Source of the DNA: a virus
Virus record (IMG/VR): IMGVR_UViG_3300035699_000224
Coordinates: 1-28,394 of that record
Reading direction: 5' to 3' (one strand)
DNA length: 28,394 nt
The notes under the pieces are model-generated. The model was given only the letters and a program-made list of their open reading frames with translations. It had not been told where the DNA came from and ran no database searches. Of this stretch, positions 7,913 to 15,863 are shown in pieces (position 1 is the stretch's first letter; each line of letters begins with the position of its first letter). A program made the translations under genes and the position numbers.

Positions 7913-10900
7913 TTATTTCTTGAGAGCGGATTTCATGCCGTTGCGGAAGCCACCGGGTTGATTAACGGCGCTCAGCACCACGTCCAGAATCATCTGTTTG
8001 CCGTCAAAACGCGGCTGGCCGGATTCTGCCTCCATCGGCTGACCGGTCTGGTTAATCACATTGACCGTGGTATCACCGCCCTGCATCGGCGCCGAGCGCT
8101 GTTGCTTGTCGTCGCTGCTCACAGTGACCGGGATGGTGCGCCCATCCGGTAGCGGGACATACGCCTCGGGTTGGCGCCCTTCACCGTAGAGCGCGAGCTG
8201 AGGGCTGTTGGCGATGCCGCCATTGGCGTAGGTTTCCAGACTCGCCTTGCCCTTGGGCGTCATGATGCCGCCGTTGGCGAGTTCAACAATACGATTCGGC
8301 GCTGTTGGCGGCCCCGGGGTTTGACTGGCAAAGCTATTGGCGCCCCCGCTAAACAGACTGCCCAAGCCAGTCGCGATACCCGCCGCGGCTTTTTGAATCT
8401 GAATCTTGATCAGCATGCGGGCGAATTCCTTAACGAAATCGTTAAGCTGCAATTTGCCCTCAAGCAGTCCGTCAGTGAGCGTATCGACAAACGACTGCAT
8501 GGTGTTGGTCCACAAGTTTTGCATCTGCGCCGTGCCGTCCGCCCACTGTTCGAGCAGCTGCTCGACCGGTGTCTGCATTTCTTTCGCCATTTTCTTGTTC
8601 AGCGCCGTCAGGTAATTGTTGAACGCAATCAGCTGATCCGGGGTGAGCTTGTCCTGCTCGGCGCGCCAGGCAAACGCCTGTTGACGCAGCGCGTGGTACT
8701 TGTTTTCGATCTTCTGCATTTCCGGCAGCAGGCTGGTGTTGATCGCATCCGTCATGGCACCCAGTTGCTTGACGGTGGCCTGCTTGGCCTTTTCGGTCAC
8801 GCTTTCACTGAGCTGGTTCAAGCGCTTGAGCGCGCTGACCTTATCGCTGACGCTGATCGAGCTTAACGCCATGATTTCCGCGCGGACTTCGCCCAGACTG
8901 CCCTTCAGCTTTTCCGCCTGGAGGATGTCTTGCATCAGTGGGTTCTGATTCGCTCGATCCTTGAACTTGGAGTTGATCTTGCCTGCAATCTGATCCACGT
9001 CTTTCAAGGCGTCCGCAAATGCCTTGCCCTCTGCATTTTGTTTTTCCCATTTCTGGCGCGCCTGCCAGAGTTCCGTCATCATGTTGCGGGCGTTTTCAAG
9101 TTCCTTGGCGGTACTTTCGGCAAACCGCCCCGCCTCGATCATGCCGTTAAGCTCAGCCAGGTACGGGTTTTCGCCTTTACCCTTGGCGTTGTACTTGTCG
9201 AGCATTTTCTGGCGCGACTGCAAGAGTTTTTCAAGTTCAGAGAGCTGCTTTTTGCCTTCGCTTTCGCCGCCCTTTAACAGCTCAATGTCATAAACCGAAC
9301 CGTCAAAGACCGAAAGCGCGTCTTCGCGAAGCCTCTTGATTTGTTCAATTTTGGCCTTCTGCGTCTCGATTTCTTCCTGCGTATTCTCGTCGCGATTGGC
9401 CTGCATTTTTTTCAGACCATCCTTGGCGATTTTTATCTGATTATCAATGGACTCTCTGGTTTGATCTTCGAGCACCTTTTCCCGGGCAACCCGCGCGTCG
9501 CGGTATTCCTTCGCCGTCATTTCGCTGCTTTGCTTTTGCAGCGCATCAATGTCTTCCTTGTATTGCTGCTTTTGCTCGCGCAAGTCGCCCTGGATGGCAA
9601 GTTCGGTTGTTTTGCGAAAGCTGGCTAGCGCAGTTCTGCGCAGCGCTTCCTGAGCCGCCAACTGAGCATTCTCGAATTCGGCCATGGTTCTTTTACCCAT
9701 AACTTCATTCTTGATGCTCTCTTGCTCACGCTGATTAGAGACGCCCTCTCTTTCGAGTGAACCCACGCCCATGGCATCATAGCGCGTGAAGTAGCCACGA
9801 TTCGGTATTTCGGCGGCCTTTTGAGCCTTCTTTTCCTCGATTTCAGCCTCTTGATCGCGCAGCTCCTGCATACGCTGCTTGGCGATCTTCATCGCCTCCA
9901 GCTGCTCCGACGTAATAAACTGGGGCTGGTTAAGGTCGATTTTTTTGGCAGCGTCATACGCCGTGTCGCCCATATCTTTCAAGGCCAATATCAACAGCGG
10001 GATGCCCAAGAGAAGCACCGTTGACCAGCCGCCAATGGCAGTAAATAAAGACACGATGGCCGTTTTGGCCCGAGCAGCAATGATCGAGAATTGCGACAAA
10101 GCGATTGTTGATATTCTAGTGGCATTGCTAAAGTTACCCATCGATACGGCGGCTGCGTTAATATAAAAACGAGTCGCCCGAAGCTCCAAGCGAGTCGCTT
10201 TTATAGACGCCCCCATGCCGAGGAACGTTCGCTTGATACCGCCGCCAAATCGAGTGATTCCATCCCAGTTTTTTTGCGTTTTTGCGGTGACGAAAAGAGC
10301 GATCAGCGCAACGCCTGCGTCTGCAATAGCACCGCGAAATTCGTAGATCGCGCCTGCCGCGGTAGACATACCACTGACGATGTTGGTCATTACCCCGCCC
10401 AGATCACGCATGAAGTTGAAAAAGCGCGGGTCTTGCAGTAAATCATCCACGATAAACTGAAGCTGGCCTTTCACCTCGTCGAAAAAACCAGCATCCCCGA
10501 TCTCTTTAGCGGCGAGCGTCAGACTGGTTTTCATGCGATTAATCATGCCATCCCAGGTTTCGGACATGCGCAGTGCCGCGCCGCCATTTTCAATATTCAT
10601 CTGACGCGCCATTGCTGCCAGCGCGTTCTTGGCTTCCACCGTGCCGGTGGAGACCTGATCAACCAGCTCACCCATGGAAATGCCCATGGAGCGGGCCATG
10701 ATCTGCATGGCGTCGGGCACCGCCTCACCCAGCTGCTGACGCAATTCCTCCATCGAGATAACGCCCTTGCCGGCCATTTGCTGAATCGCAATAGAGGCCC
10801 GCTTGAGCATTTCCGGGGTGCCACCAAACTTGGCGACAGAGTTGACCAGGCCCTCGAAGATGCCACCCATCGGGTCCAGGCCAACGGCTTTCATTTTCAC

Positions 10901-11320
10901 GAAAGAATCGGTCAGGGCATTGACCGCAAAGGGGGTGCGCTTGGCGGTTTCAAACAGGTACTCCATGGTCTCCGCAGCGTCTTGCTGGGCCTCTGCCAGT
11001 CCGCCGCTCTCAGTGGACAGACCCGCCAAAAGCGCCTGCAAGCGCTCCAGCTCGGCGTTGCTTTTGACAATGGCAACAGGCAGGCCAAAGATGGCCGCAC
11101 TCAGCGTCTGAATGGCTTGCTCGGCCAGACCCACCACAATGACGGTATCGCGTAGACTTTTGCCCCAGCTGCGCTGACGGTCCTCGGCTTCTTCAACCGC
11201 CCTGCTGCTGGACTTGACGGATTTTTTAAACCGGCGAATATCGCTACCTGCTCCACTGATGCTGCCCCGGAAGTTTTTATCATCCAGTTCGAGCTTGATT
11301 ACGATTTCGCTAGTAGCCAT
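7913..11320 (-). CDS. Tail tape measure protein
   Basis: The 1135-residue protein has the standard layout. The tape-measure N-terminal domain spans about 90-260, with TPFAVNALTDSF, GVISMEELRQQLGEAVP and MGELVDQVSTG, a very typical sequence. A hydrophobic segment lies at about 422-447 (SLFTAIGGWSTVLLLGIPLL), likely inserted in the host membrane during DNA delivery. A long charged helical, coiled-coil-rich region runs about 470-960, and a C-terminal segment contains EAYVPLPDGRTIPV near 1075. At about 1.5 angstrom per residue a tail of at most roughly 170 nm is expected. The ATG directly follows the stop of the frameshifted GT frame (TAAATG) with GAGG upstream, so initiation may depend on ribosomes that have shifted frame. 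Confidence 0.95.
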   Translation of the reverse strand: MATSEIVIKLELDDKNFRGSISGAGSDIRRFKKSVKSSSRAVEEAEDRQRSWGKSLRDTVIVVGLAEQAIQTLSAAIFGLPVAIVKSNAELERLQALLAGLSTESGGLAEAQQDAAETMEYLFETAKRTPFAVNALTDSFVKMKAVGLDPMGGIFEGLVNSVAKFGGTPEMLKRASIAIQQMAGKGVISMEELRQQLGEAVPDAMQIMARSMGISMGELVDQVSTGTVEAKNALAAMARQMNIENGGAALRMSETWDGMINRMKTSLTLAAKEIGDAGFFDEVKGQLQFIVDDLLQDPRFFNFMRDLGGVMTNIVSGMSTAAGAIYEFRGAIADAGVALIALFVTAKTQKNWDGITRFGGGIKRTFLGMGASIKATRLELRATRFYINAAAVSMGNFSNATRISTIALSQFSIIAARAKTAIVSLFTAIGGWSTVLLLGIPLLILALKDMGDTAYDAAKKIDLNQPQFITSEQLEAMKIAKQRMQELRDQEAEIEEKKAQKAAEIPNRGYFTRYDAMGVGSLEREGVSNQREQESIKNEVMGKRTMAEFENAQLAAQEALRRTALASFRKTTELAIQGDLREQKQQYKEDIDALQKQSSEMTAKEYRDARVAREKVLEDQTRESIDNQIKIAKDGLKKMQANRDENTQEEIETQKAKIEQIKRLREDALSVFDGSVYDIELLKGGESEGKKQLSELEKLLQSRQKMLDKYNAKGKGENPYLAELNGMIEAGRFAESTAKELENARNMMTELWQARQKWEKQNAEGKAFADALKDVDQIAGKINSKFKDRANQNPLMQDILQAEKLKGSLGEVRAEIMALSSISVSDKVSALKRLNQLSESVTEKAKQATVKQLGAMTDAINTSLLPEMQKIENKYHALRQQAFAWRAEQDKLTPDQLIAFNNYLTALNKKMAKEMQTPVEQLLEQWADGTAQMQNLWTNTMQSFVDTLTDGLLEGKLQLNDFVKEFARMLIKIQIQKAAAGIATGLGSLFSGGANSFASQTPGPPTAPNRIVELANGGIMTPKGKASLETYANGGIANSPQLALYGEGRQPEAYVPLPDGRTIPVTVSSDDKQQRSAPMQGGDTTVNVINQTGQPMEAESGQPRFDGKQMILDVVLSAVNQPGGFRNGMKSALKK

Positions 11321-12000
11321 TTACCGCCTCATTACCGATGCAAATTTAGCCTTTCTGTTGGGATCGCCCTTGACGATGCTTGAGCGTCTGATCTGACTGA
11401 TTTCGCCCAGCTCCAGTACCAGCGTCTCGGTCGTACTTTCCATCGCTTCCTGGCCGCTCAGTGCGACCCCCACATTGACCTCGCGCAAATCGGACTCGGC
11501 ACGAATGCGTGCGCGCTGACGCTCCATACTCCAAAAGCGACGCGACGGCATATTGAGCAGGTGCTCGTCGCTGATGCCGTAGAAATGGATGAACCTTGCA
11601 AAGATGAACGCAAAATCCAGCCCTACGACTTTTTTTCGCGCTCTCCCGATTCGGCGCTGACGTTCTCTTTCAGGTCCGCTTTATCGCCTTCCTCGACCAT
11701 CTTTTGGGCGGCTTCATCGAGTTCCTGATCGTTGAGGAATTCCACCAGTTGGGTGATCATCTTGGGCGTCAGGCTATCGATGATCTTCTTCGGTGCGCCG
11801 GGAATAATATCTTGTGCGGTGCGCTGCATGCCCCGCAAAAACACGTCCGGGTCGTCCATCTTTTCACCCTTGCTCAGCTGCAGGCGTGAGATCATCTGAC
11901 CGACAGTTTGCTCGGCGACGTCATACTGCTTGCCGCCGATTTGCACGACCCGCTTAACGACCGCGAGTTCATCCAGGTTGAGAAGTTTTACATCGCTCAT
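11321..12000 (-). CDS. Tail assembly chaperone GT, made by -1 frameshift
   Basis: This is the long product of the chaperone gene pair. Translation starts with G (12000), slips back one base at A AAA AAG (11635-11629) and continues GTC GTA GGG in the -1 frame to the TAA at 11321-11323. The result is a 226-residue protein: 124 residues of G plus 102 of T. The T extension begins VVGLDFAFIFARFIHFYGIS and has no independent start with a good ribosome binding site; the internal ATG at 11551 lies well inside it. In lambda, G and GT together coat the tape measure and recruit tail tube subunits, and the G:GT ratio set by the slip is essential. The T part ends immediately before the tape measure ATG, the classical position. 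Confidence 0.88.
11623..12000 (-). CDS. Tail assembly chaperone G (unshifted product)
   Basis: This 125-residue acidic, helical protein is the in-frame product, ending GEREKKS at a TAG 3 nt after the slippery site. It lies between the tail tube and tape measure genes, the invariant position of lambda G and its analogues. These soluble chaperones keep the tape measure protein unfolded or scaffolded while the tube polymerises and are not in the virion. GGAG lies about 8 nt before the ATG. Assignment rests on position, size and the frameshift signal rather than on sequence identity, since this family is poorly conserved. Confidence 0.85.
   Translation of the reverse strand: MSDVKLLNLDELAVVKRVVQIGGKQYDVAEQTVGQMISRLQLSKGEKMDDPDVFLRGMQRTAQDIIPGAPKKIIDSLTPKMITQLVEFLNDQELDEAAQKMVEEGDKADLKENVSAESGEREKKS
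11629..11635 (-). promoter_or_regulatory. -1 programmed frameshift slippery heptamer
   Basis: On the minus strand the G reading frame reads CGC GAA AAA AAG TCG TAG. The heptamer A AAA AAG is in the required X XXY YYZ phase and is among the most slip-prone heptamers known in Escherichia coli (as in dnaX). The -1 frame is open from here for 102 codons to the base before the tape measure start. The zero-frame stop comes only one codon after the slip site, which may favour pausing. I did not identify a convincing downstream pseudoknot by eye. Confidence 0.9.
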
Positions 12001-12011
12001 TGCTTGTCTCC

Positions 12012-12043
12012 GATTAAAGGTCAGCCCCCGCAGGGGCTTAATC
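12012..12043 (-). terminator. GC-rich hairpin after the tail tube gene (attenuator or mRNA-processing hairpin)
   Basis: AGCCCC (12023-12028) pairs with GGGGCT (12033-12038) across a CGCA loop, and flanking GATTA (12012-12016) can pair with TAATC (12039-12043). It lies between the tail tube stop and the chaperone start. No clear T-run follows on the minus strand, so full termination is unlikely; partial attenuation or protection of the tube mRNA 3' end is plausible. The palindromic operator-like site abuts it directly upstream. Confidence 0.45.
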
Positions 12044-12062
12044 TTACTTAGCTGTCAGTAAG
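12043..12062. repeat. Operator-like palindrome, copy 1
   Basis: The 20-bp site reads CTTACTTA GCTG TCAGTAAG; it matches CATACTTA-N4-TAAGTATG in 7/8 left-arm and 6/8 right-arm positions. It lies in the 66-bp gap between the tail tube stop and the chaperone start and abuts the hairpin at 12012-12043. The arms CTTACT/AGTAAG are exact inverted repeats. Confidence 0.6.
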
Positions 12063-12066
12063 TGTA

Positions 12067-12597
12067 TTACGCAATGGCAGTCTTGTCACCATAGATAAAC
12101 AGCAGGCCATTGTTGGCGCGATCCGGGTAGCCTTTAAAGGTGGTGTTGAACACCCGTTCCTCGTCGTACTTGTACATGAAATTCATGGAGCCGGCTGTTG
12201 ACGCCAGCGGGATGATCAGGTCTTCGGTAACGTCCGTCTCCGGCAACTCGATCGGGTGCAGAATCAGCTCTTTGGCACGATCCAGCAGTGAAATACCGGT
12301 GCCGGTGCTGATCTCTGCCTTGATTTTTGTCAGGTCCGTGGCGTCGGTAATGACCTCAGAACCCGGGAACACTTTGGCCATGTTTTCCAGCGTGGTCTCT
12401 ACCAGCGGCATCGACACGGTGATGTTACGCCCCATGATCGTTTCCTGCGCCACGGTGTCGCCGAACTGATCCACCCGGGTTTCCTTGGTGGTGGTTTCGA
12501 CAGTGACCTCGACGCCACCCATGGTCAGGCCCATGTCGACGCCATCCAGGGTGATCTTGCAGGTGCCAATTTTGATGTTCTGAGCTTCGCTAGGCAT
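12067..12597 (-). CDS. Major tail tube protein
   Basis: This 176-residue protein starts MPSEAQNIKIGTCKITLDGVDMG and contains GGVEVTVETTTKETRVDQFG and PLVETTLENM, a pattern common to siphovirus tail tube subunits of the beta-sandwich fold. It forms the stacked hexameric rings of the tail and should be one of the most abundant virion proteins. Consistent with that, it has the strongest ribosome binding site in the operon (AAGGAGG, 6 nt before the ATG) and is followed by a hairpin and an operator-like palindrome. It lies between the tail terminator candidate and the G/GT chaperones, as expected. Confidence 0.9.
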   Translation of the reverse strand: MPSEAQNIKIGTCKITLDGVDMGLTMGGVEVTVETTTKETRVDQFGDTVAQETIMGRNITVSMPLVETTLENMAKVFPGSEVITDATDLTKIKAEISTGTGISLLDRAKELILHPIELPETDVTEDLIIPLASTAGSMNFMYKYDEERVFNTTFKGYPDRANNGLLFIYGDKTAIA

Positions 12598-12608
12598 GAG
12601 TAGCCTCC

Positions 12609-12989
12609 TTAAATCGATTGAGTATAGGCAAATTCGAAATTGACGGACGCTTCAAGCAAGCGACTTTCAGCGCGTGGGAAAACCAGCGGATCGGTAATAG
12701 GCAGAATGTACCGAAAGTACATTTCACCCATAGTGATACCCTGGACATTGAGCGTGTCTGACACGCTGTTAAGTGTGGCAATCAGGTCTTCATGCTGATT
12801 ACCGCGAGCAATCACCTGAAACTCGCCCCGGCGCAGATCGCTGACGTAGCGATTGCGACGGATGGGCACCTGTGACGTGACCAGTATGCCCTTGTCGATG
12901 CTCTCGGGCATGGAGTAGGCAAACAGGGTCTGGCCCGGCGTACCGTGTCCCTTACCCTGCATGTAACTGACAATATCCAGTAAATTCAT
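12609..12989 (-). CDS. Putative tail terminator / tail completion protein
   Basis: This 126-residue protein lies between the HK97 gp10-like neck protein and the tail tube gene, the standard place for the tail terminator (lambda U-like) that caps tail polymerisation and joins the tail to the head. It begins MNLLDIVSYMQGKGHG, has a central PIRRNRYVSDLRRGEFQVIARG strand-turn-strand region, and ends in beta strands. Alternating short helices and strands suit the terminator alpha/beta fold. It overlaps the upstream gene by 4 nt (ATGA). No diagnostic motif was recognised, so the assignment is mainly positional. Confidence 0.65.
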   Translation of the reverse strand: MNLLDIVSYMQGKGHGTPGQTLFAYSMPESIDKGILVTSQVPIRRNRYVSDLRRGEFQVIARGNQHEDLIATLNSVSDTLNVQGITMGEMYFRYILPITDPLVFPRAESRLLEASVNFEFAYTQSI

Positions 12990-13438
12990 GAGCGATTCAC
13001 TATGTCGTCACTGATGGCTTCGGCCTTGGCGGTAATTTCAGGCTCCAGCTCTTGCCAGGCCCGGGTCAGATACTTGGGGCCGACCGTTTTGCCGCCGGTT
13101 CTCTGCTTTTCCAGTGAGGCTGGACTCAGCTTGTAAGCACCCTCATGCATGCGCACGTCGTAACGGAAGCCGGATTCTGTATAGCCCTCACCCAGCTTGT
13201 CCGGGTTAACGCCGACAAAAACCACTGAGCGCTTGCGACTGAAAAAGCCCTCCTTGCTTTCGCTGGCCTCAATGGCTTCTTCCAGATTGCCCTCATCGAC
13301 CGGCGCAAATGCCCGCGCCAGCTTGGCCACTTCTTCCGCTGAATTGCGCAAATGGCGTAGCAAGCGCTTGTGCGTGACCTTCTCGGTGCGCGCCAGCTTC
13401 AGTCTGGTCGCATTGACGCCGGTTATTTTCATTCCCAT
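12986..13438 (-). CDS. HK97 gp10-like neck / minor tail protein
   Basis: This 150-residue protein has the family-typical N-terminal helix followed by AKLARAFAPVDEGNLEEAI (about residues 38-56). The 'AP.d.G.L..ai' step is the recognisable mark of HK97 gp10-like proteins, which act at the head-tail joint or early in tail assembly. A beta-hairpin with VVFVGVNP and a C-terminal PKYLTRAWQELEPEI helix also fit the family. The gene overlaps the upstream head-closure gene by 10 nt and the downstream one by 4 nt, so it is translated as part of a tightly coupled neck cluster. Confidence 0.8.
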   Translation of the reverse strand: MGMKITGVNATRLKLARTEKVTHKRLLRHLRNSAEEVAKLARAFAPVDEGNLEEAIEASESKEGFFSRKRSVVFVGVNPDKLGEGYTESGFRYDVRMHEGAYKLSPASLEKQRTGGKTVGPKYLTRAWQELEPEITAKAEAISDDIVNRS

Positions 13439-13785
13439 CGTTCAATGTCCACCTGAAAGTGATTCACCAGGCCATCCATATCGTAGCGCGGGAACACGTC
13501 CACCACTTCATAGGTCTTACCGCGCACCGTGATCAGATCGCCACTGCTGGGCTCTTTACTGTTTTCGATCAGAAAGCGACCCGCGATGATCTTTTCATAG
13601 GCCCGACCTTGTGAGCCGGACTTGTCGGTGCGGATTGATGTGGGCTGAGTCATCTGCTCGATGCGCACCACCGATAATCCAATACTGCGAGACGCGCCGA
13701 AGCGGGGCGCTCCCGTTGCCGAGAAGCCCTCGATGGTCTTGATACTCGCCCGCATCTGCGGAATAAACGTACTGGTTGGAAACAT
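13429..13785 (-). CDS. Putative head closure / head-tail joining protein
   Basis: This 118-residue protein is rich in beta strands, with a central RTDKSGSQGRAYE loop and a C-terminal GDLITVRGKTYEVVDVFPRYDMDG region. The 'GD.i...G..YeV..v' pattern is frequent in phage stopper proteins that plug the connector after packaging. Its position between the adaptor candidates and the gp10-like protein agrees. An operator-like palindrome and an AT-rich stretch lie upstream (13786-13836), with TAAAAT on the minus strand just ahead of the ATG; no convincing -35 was found. The assignment is by position and general pattern. Confidence 0.6.
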   Translation of the reverse strand: MFPTSTFIPQMRASIKTIEGFSATGAPRFGASRSIGLSVVRIEQMTQPTSIRTDKSGSQGRAYEKIIAGRFLIENSKEPSSGDLITVRGKTYEVVDVFPRYDMDGLVNHFQVDIERWE

Positions 13786-13816
13786 GGCGCTATTTTAGCA
13801 AACCTTGAGCACAAAA

Positions 13817-13836
13817 CATACTTACTTTCAAGTAAG
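13817..13836. repeat. Operator-like palindrome, copy 2
   Basis: CATACTTA CTTT CAAGTAAG: the left arm is identical to the consensus and the right arm matches 6/8. The core ACTTACT-TTCA-AGTAAGT (13820-13837) is a perfect 7-bp inverted repeat. It straddles the stop codon of the upstream gene (stop at 13828-13830) and precedes the head-closure gene. Confidence 0.65.
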
Positions 13837-14529
13837 TCTTTCGATGAGCAGTGTCGAGCGCGGGTGCATCTGTTTGCGCTGCACTTCGAGGAAGTCGGTC
13901 AGCTGGATAATTTGAAACCCATCTGACGCATGCTCTAAGCGGCATCGCGTGGCTCCCTGCTGCAAAAGCAGCGCATAGACCAGTGTATTTGTCAGGCCGA
14001 ATAGCGCCGTCATGGTCTGCACTTCGACAAAACCGCTTGACTGGTAGCGCCGGCCCAGACTGTCCGGGCGGTACATCAGCCGGTAAACGTCCGGCCCCAG
14101 TGTCACACCGGTCTCGATGCCGGCCTCCGACAGTTGCCGCAAGCGCTCGCGCTCCCGTCTTTTGATCAAGGCGGACTGGTCGTTTTGCAATTGCGTGATG
14201 AATTGCCTGCTAATGTCGTCACCACTGAGCGTTTTTAAATCACGGTATGCACTCAGCGCTGTCTTTGACTTGAAATCATCGTCAGCAAGCGCTCTCGCAC
14301 TGTCAGACGCAACGACTGCTGCCCGCGTTGCTAAGCTGATAATCGCAAAGCGATGCGCCCCGAGATGCTGCGCCATACGCAACTTGAAGGCGTCCAGGTG
14401 GCGCTTTTCCAGTCCCGCCTCGACGGACTCATAATACCAGCCCCGGTAGAGCGCGGCGTACTCATCGTACAGCGTTACAATATCCCGAACCCGATTGAGC
14501 AAGTCTTGACGAACTTTAGGCGCGACCAA
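13828..14529 (-). CDS. Uncharacterised head/neck-region protein
   Basis: I do not recognise this protein with confidence. It is mainly helical (residues counted from this start: roughly 5-140), then has a segment GATRCRLEHASDG and ends QMHPRSTLLIERLT. The late Cys/His-containing region vaguely recalls the tail end of MuF-like minor head proteins, but key residues cannot be aligned by eye. The frame is open up to a TTG at 14568, giving 246 residues. I prefer the in-frame TTG at 14529 (233 residues), which has GGAG 8 nt upstream and reduces the overlap with the previous gene to 14 nt. No ATG start is available in the N-terminal region. It lies between the adaptor-like gene and the head-closure gene, so a connector or minor head role is likely. 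Confidence 0.6.
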   Translation of the reverse strand: MVAPKVRQDLLNRVRDIVTLYDEYAALYRGWYYESVEAGLEKRHLDAFKLRMAQHLGAHRFAIISLATRAAVVASDSARALADDDFKSKTALSAYRDLKTLSGDDISRQFITQLQNDQSALIKRRERERLRQLSEAGIETGVTLGPDVYRLMYRPDSLGRRYQSSGFVEVQTMTALFGLTNTLVYALLLQQGATRCRLEHASDGFQIIQLTDFLEVQRKQMHPRSTLLIERLT

Positions 14530-15286
14530 TGTTGACACTCCAGTTGACGATGCCACGCAGCTCATCAATGGCGGCGCGACAGCAGGGCAGGTTCAGCGGC
14601 TTGGCCGTGCGAAAGAAGTGCGCACTCTCGCCTGCCGAGTCCGAGATCAGACCCAGGCGCCGGCGTGCCTCGATAGGGTTGCCCCCGAGTACGTCGTCTG
14701 CCTCGATGATCTGCGCTCTGAGCAGGCGCTGGTACGTCTTGGGCTGAAGCTGGGCAATGTCGGCATCAATCAGCTCCCGGGTGGAGCCTTTGTCGTAGCT
14801 GTCGGTGCCTTGCAGGTCTTCCAGCTGCACTGGCAATTGCCCGAGATTGTTCCAGGCTTGAATCAGTGCCGATACTCGCTCGTCGTCACTGGCGTTGTGA
14901 AACGCGCTCAGGTAAATCATGTCAACCGACGTGACGATCAGATCAGGCATATCGGCAAAGGAATTCACCCCGGGCACCAGATTGTCCCGGCTGCGCAAGA
15001 CGTAGACCATGGCGAACGAGTGCGTCTTGCCGGTGTCGTCTTCGGCGGTAATATCGACCTGCCGATAGCCCAGCTGAGTGCCGGCGGCCAGCTGGTTGTT
15101 GATTGCCGGCACCGTCAATTGCGCGACCTCGAAGCCGATCAGATCGACCGGTTGCGCCGTTGCGATTTCACCCGTCCGGTCACTCAGGGCATAAGTCGCG
15201 GACACCGGATTGAAGAAGTTGCCCTGGTTATCCATAAATTCTGGATACAGCGTGACGTTCTGGTTCGCTGGATACGACGCAATCAC
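14516..15286 (-). CDS. Putative head-tail adaptor protein with N-terminal beta domain
   Basis: This 256-residue protein starts with GTG (GAGGGC about 7 nt upstream). Residues 1-100 form a beta-rich, immunoglobulin-like region (TLYPEFMDNQGN..., AEDDTGKTHSF). Residues about 115-256 are helical, with SALIQAWNNLGQLPVQLEDL and LISDSAGESAHFFRTAKPLNLP followed by CCRAAIDELRGIV. A helical bundle downstream of the capsid gene is expected for a connector adaptor (gp6-like). The N-terminal beta domain is unusual for adaptors and might face outward or contact the decoration layer. The call rests on position and predicted fold; no exact family was recognised. Confidence 0.5.
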   Translation of the reverse strand: MIASYPANQNVTLYPEFMDNQGNFFNPVSATYALSDRTGEIATAQPVDLIGFEVAQLTVPAINNQLAAGTQLGYRQVDITAEDDTGKTHSFAMVYVLRSRDNLVPGVNSFADMPDLIVTSVDMIYLSAFHNASDDERVSALIQAWNNLGQLPVQLEDLQGTDSYDKGSTRELIDADIAQLQPKTYQRLLRAQIIEADDVLGGNPIEARRRLGLISDSAGESAHFFRTAKPLNLPCCRAAIDELRGIVNWSVNIGRA

Positions 15287-15289
15287 GGC

Positions 15290-15817
15290 TTAGCCCTCGA
15301 TCAATGAATCAATACTGTCGTCGTCGATTGCCGGCTCAGGCTCTTTAGGACGGGGAATTGCGGCGTTATCCTTGGCCTCTTGATTCGCCTTCAGACCCAT
15401 CAGGCTGTCGATGATTTCTGCAATCGAGCGTCCGCGCACGTCATACTGGTCCGCGACCTTGCGCAGCGCATTAATGCCACCTTTATCCGCAATGCCCTCC
15501 AGTTCATCCTTGGTGAAGTCGTAGCTGATCAGCTTGGTCGGCTTGAGCGATTTCTTTTCCTTACCGGTCTTGGTGCGCACCACGCGCTCCAGTGGTTTGC
15601 GCGGTGCCACGCCGGTGCTACCACGGGCATTGGCCATGCGATAACCCAGCCCCAGCGGCTCGTCGGTATCGGCGTCCACCACTTTCATAAAGGCGCCGAT
15701 GCGCTCGGCGGAAAACTGACTCATCGGCTCGCCCGATACGCCATTGTCAAACTGCACGCCCTCGATAATGCCGTTGTACCCTTCAAAACCTTTTTCGATG
15801 ATTTTAACGCTTGGCAT
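15290..15817 (-). CDS. Capsid-adjacent structural protein of unknown function
   Basis: This 175-residue protein is encoded directly after the major capsid gene and its terminator, with GGAGAG before the ATG. The N-terminal half is beta-like (VKIIEKGFEGYNGIIEGVQF). A basic middle region (about residues 75-95) precedes a helical segment, ADKGGINALRKVADQYDVRG, resembling the small helix-extension-helix (HeH/SAP-like) modules seen at the ends of many phage head proteins. The C-terminus is acidic and Pro-rich (KEPEPAIDDDSIDSLIEG). The position suits a decoration, head-stabilising or head-completion protein, but no specific family was identified. Confidence 0.5.
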   Translation of the reverse strand: MPSVKIIEKGFEGYNGIIEGVQFDNGVSGEPMSQFSAERIGAFMKVVDADTDEPLGLGYRMANARGSTGVAPRKPLERVVRTKTGKEKKSLKPTKLISYDFTKDELEGIADKGGINALRKVADQYDVRGRSIAEIIDSLMGLKANQEAKDNAAIPRPKEPEPAIDDDSIDSLIEG

Positions 15818-15835
15818 GATTGTCTCTCCTGCTGG

Positions 15836-15863
15836 AAAAAAGGGGCGCCGCAGCGCCCCTTTT
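15836..15863 (-). terminator. Rho-independent terminator after the major capsid gene
   Basis: A perfect 11-bp stem, AAAAGGGGCGC (15838-15848) with GCGCCCCTTTT (15853-15863), closes a CGCA loop. On the minus strand it is followed by a T-run (15841-15836), so it should terminate or attenuate the capsid transcript. Because the operon continues, partial termination is likely, giving more capsid message than downstream message. Confidence 0.85.

Noticed and set aside
8171-8866. Plus-strand ORF of 231 codons opposite the tape measure gene
   Set aside because: Antisense shadow of a clear tape measure protein; Leu/Arg-rich low-quality translation without motifs.
11321-11551. Stand-alone 76-codon ORF before the tape measure gene
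   Set aside because: It is the distal part of the -1 frameshift extension of the G chaperone; the frame is open well upstream of its ATG and that ATG lacks a good ribosome binding site.
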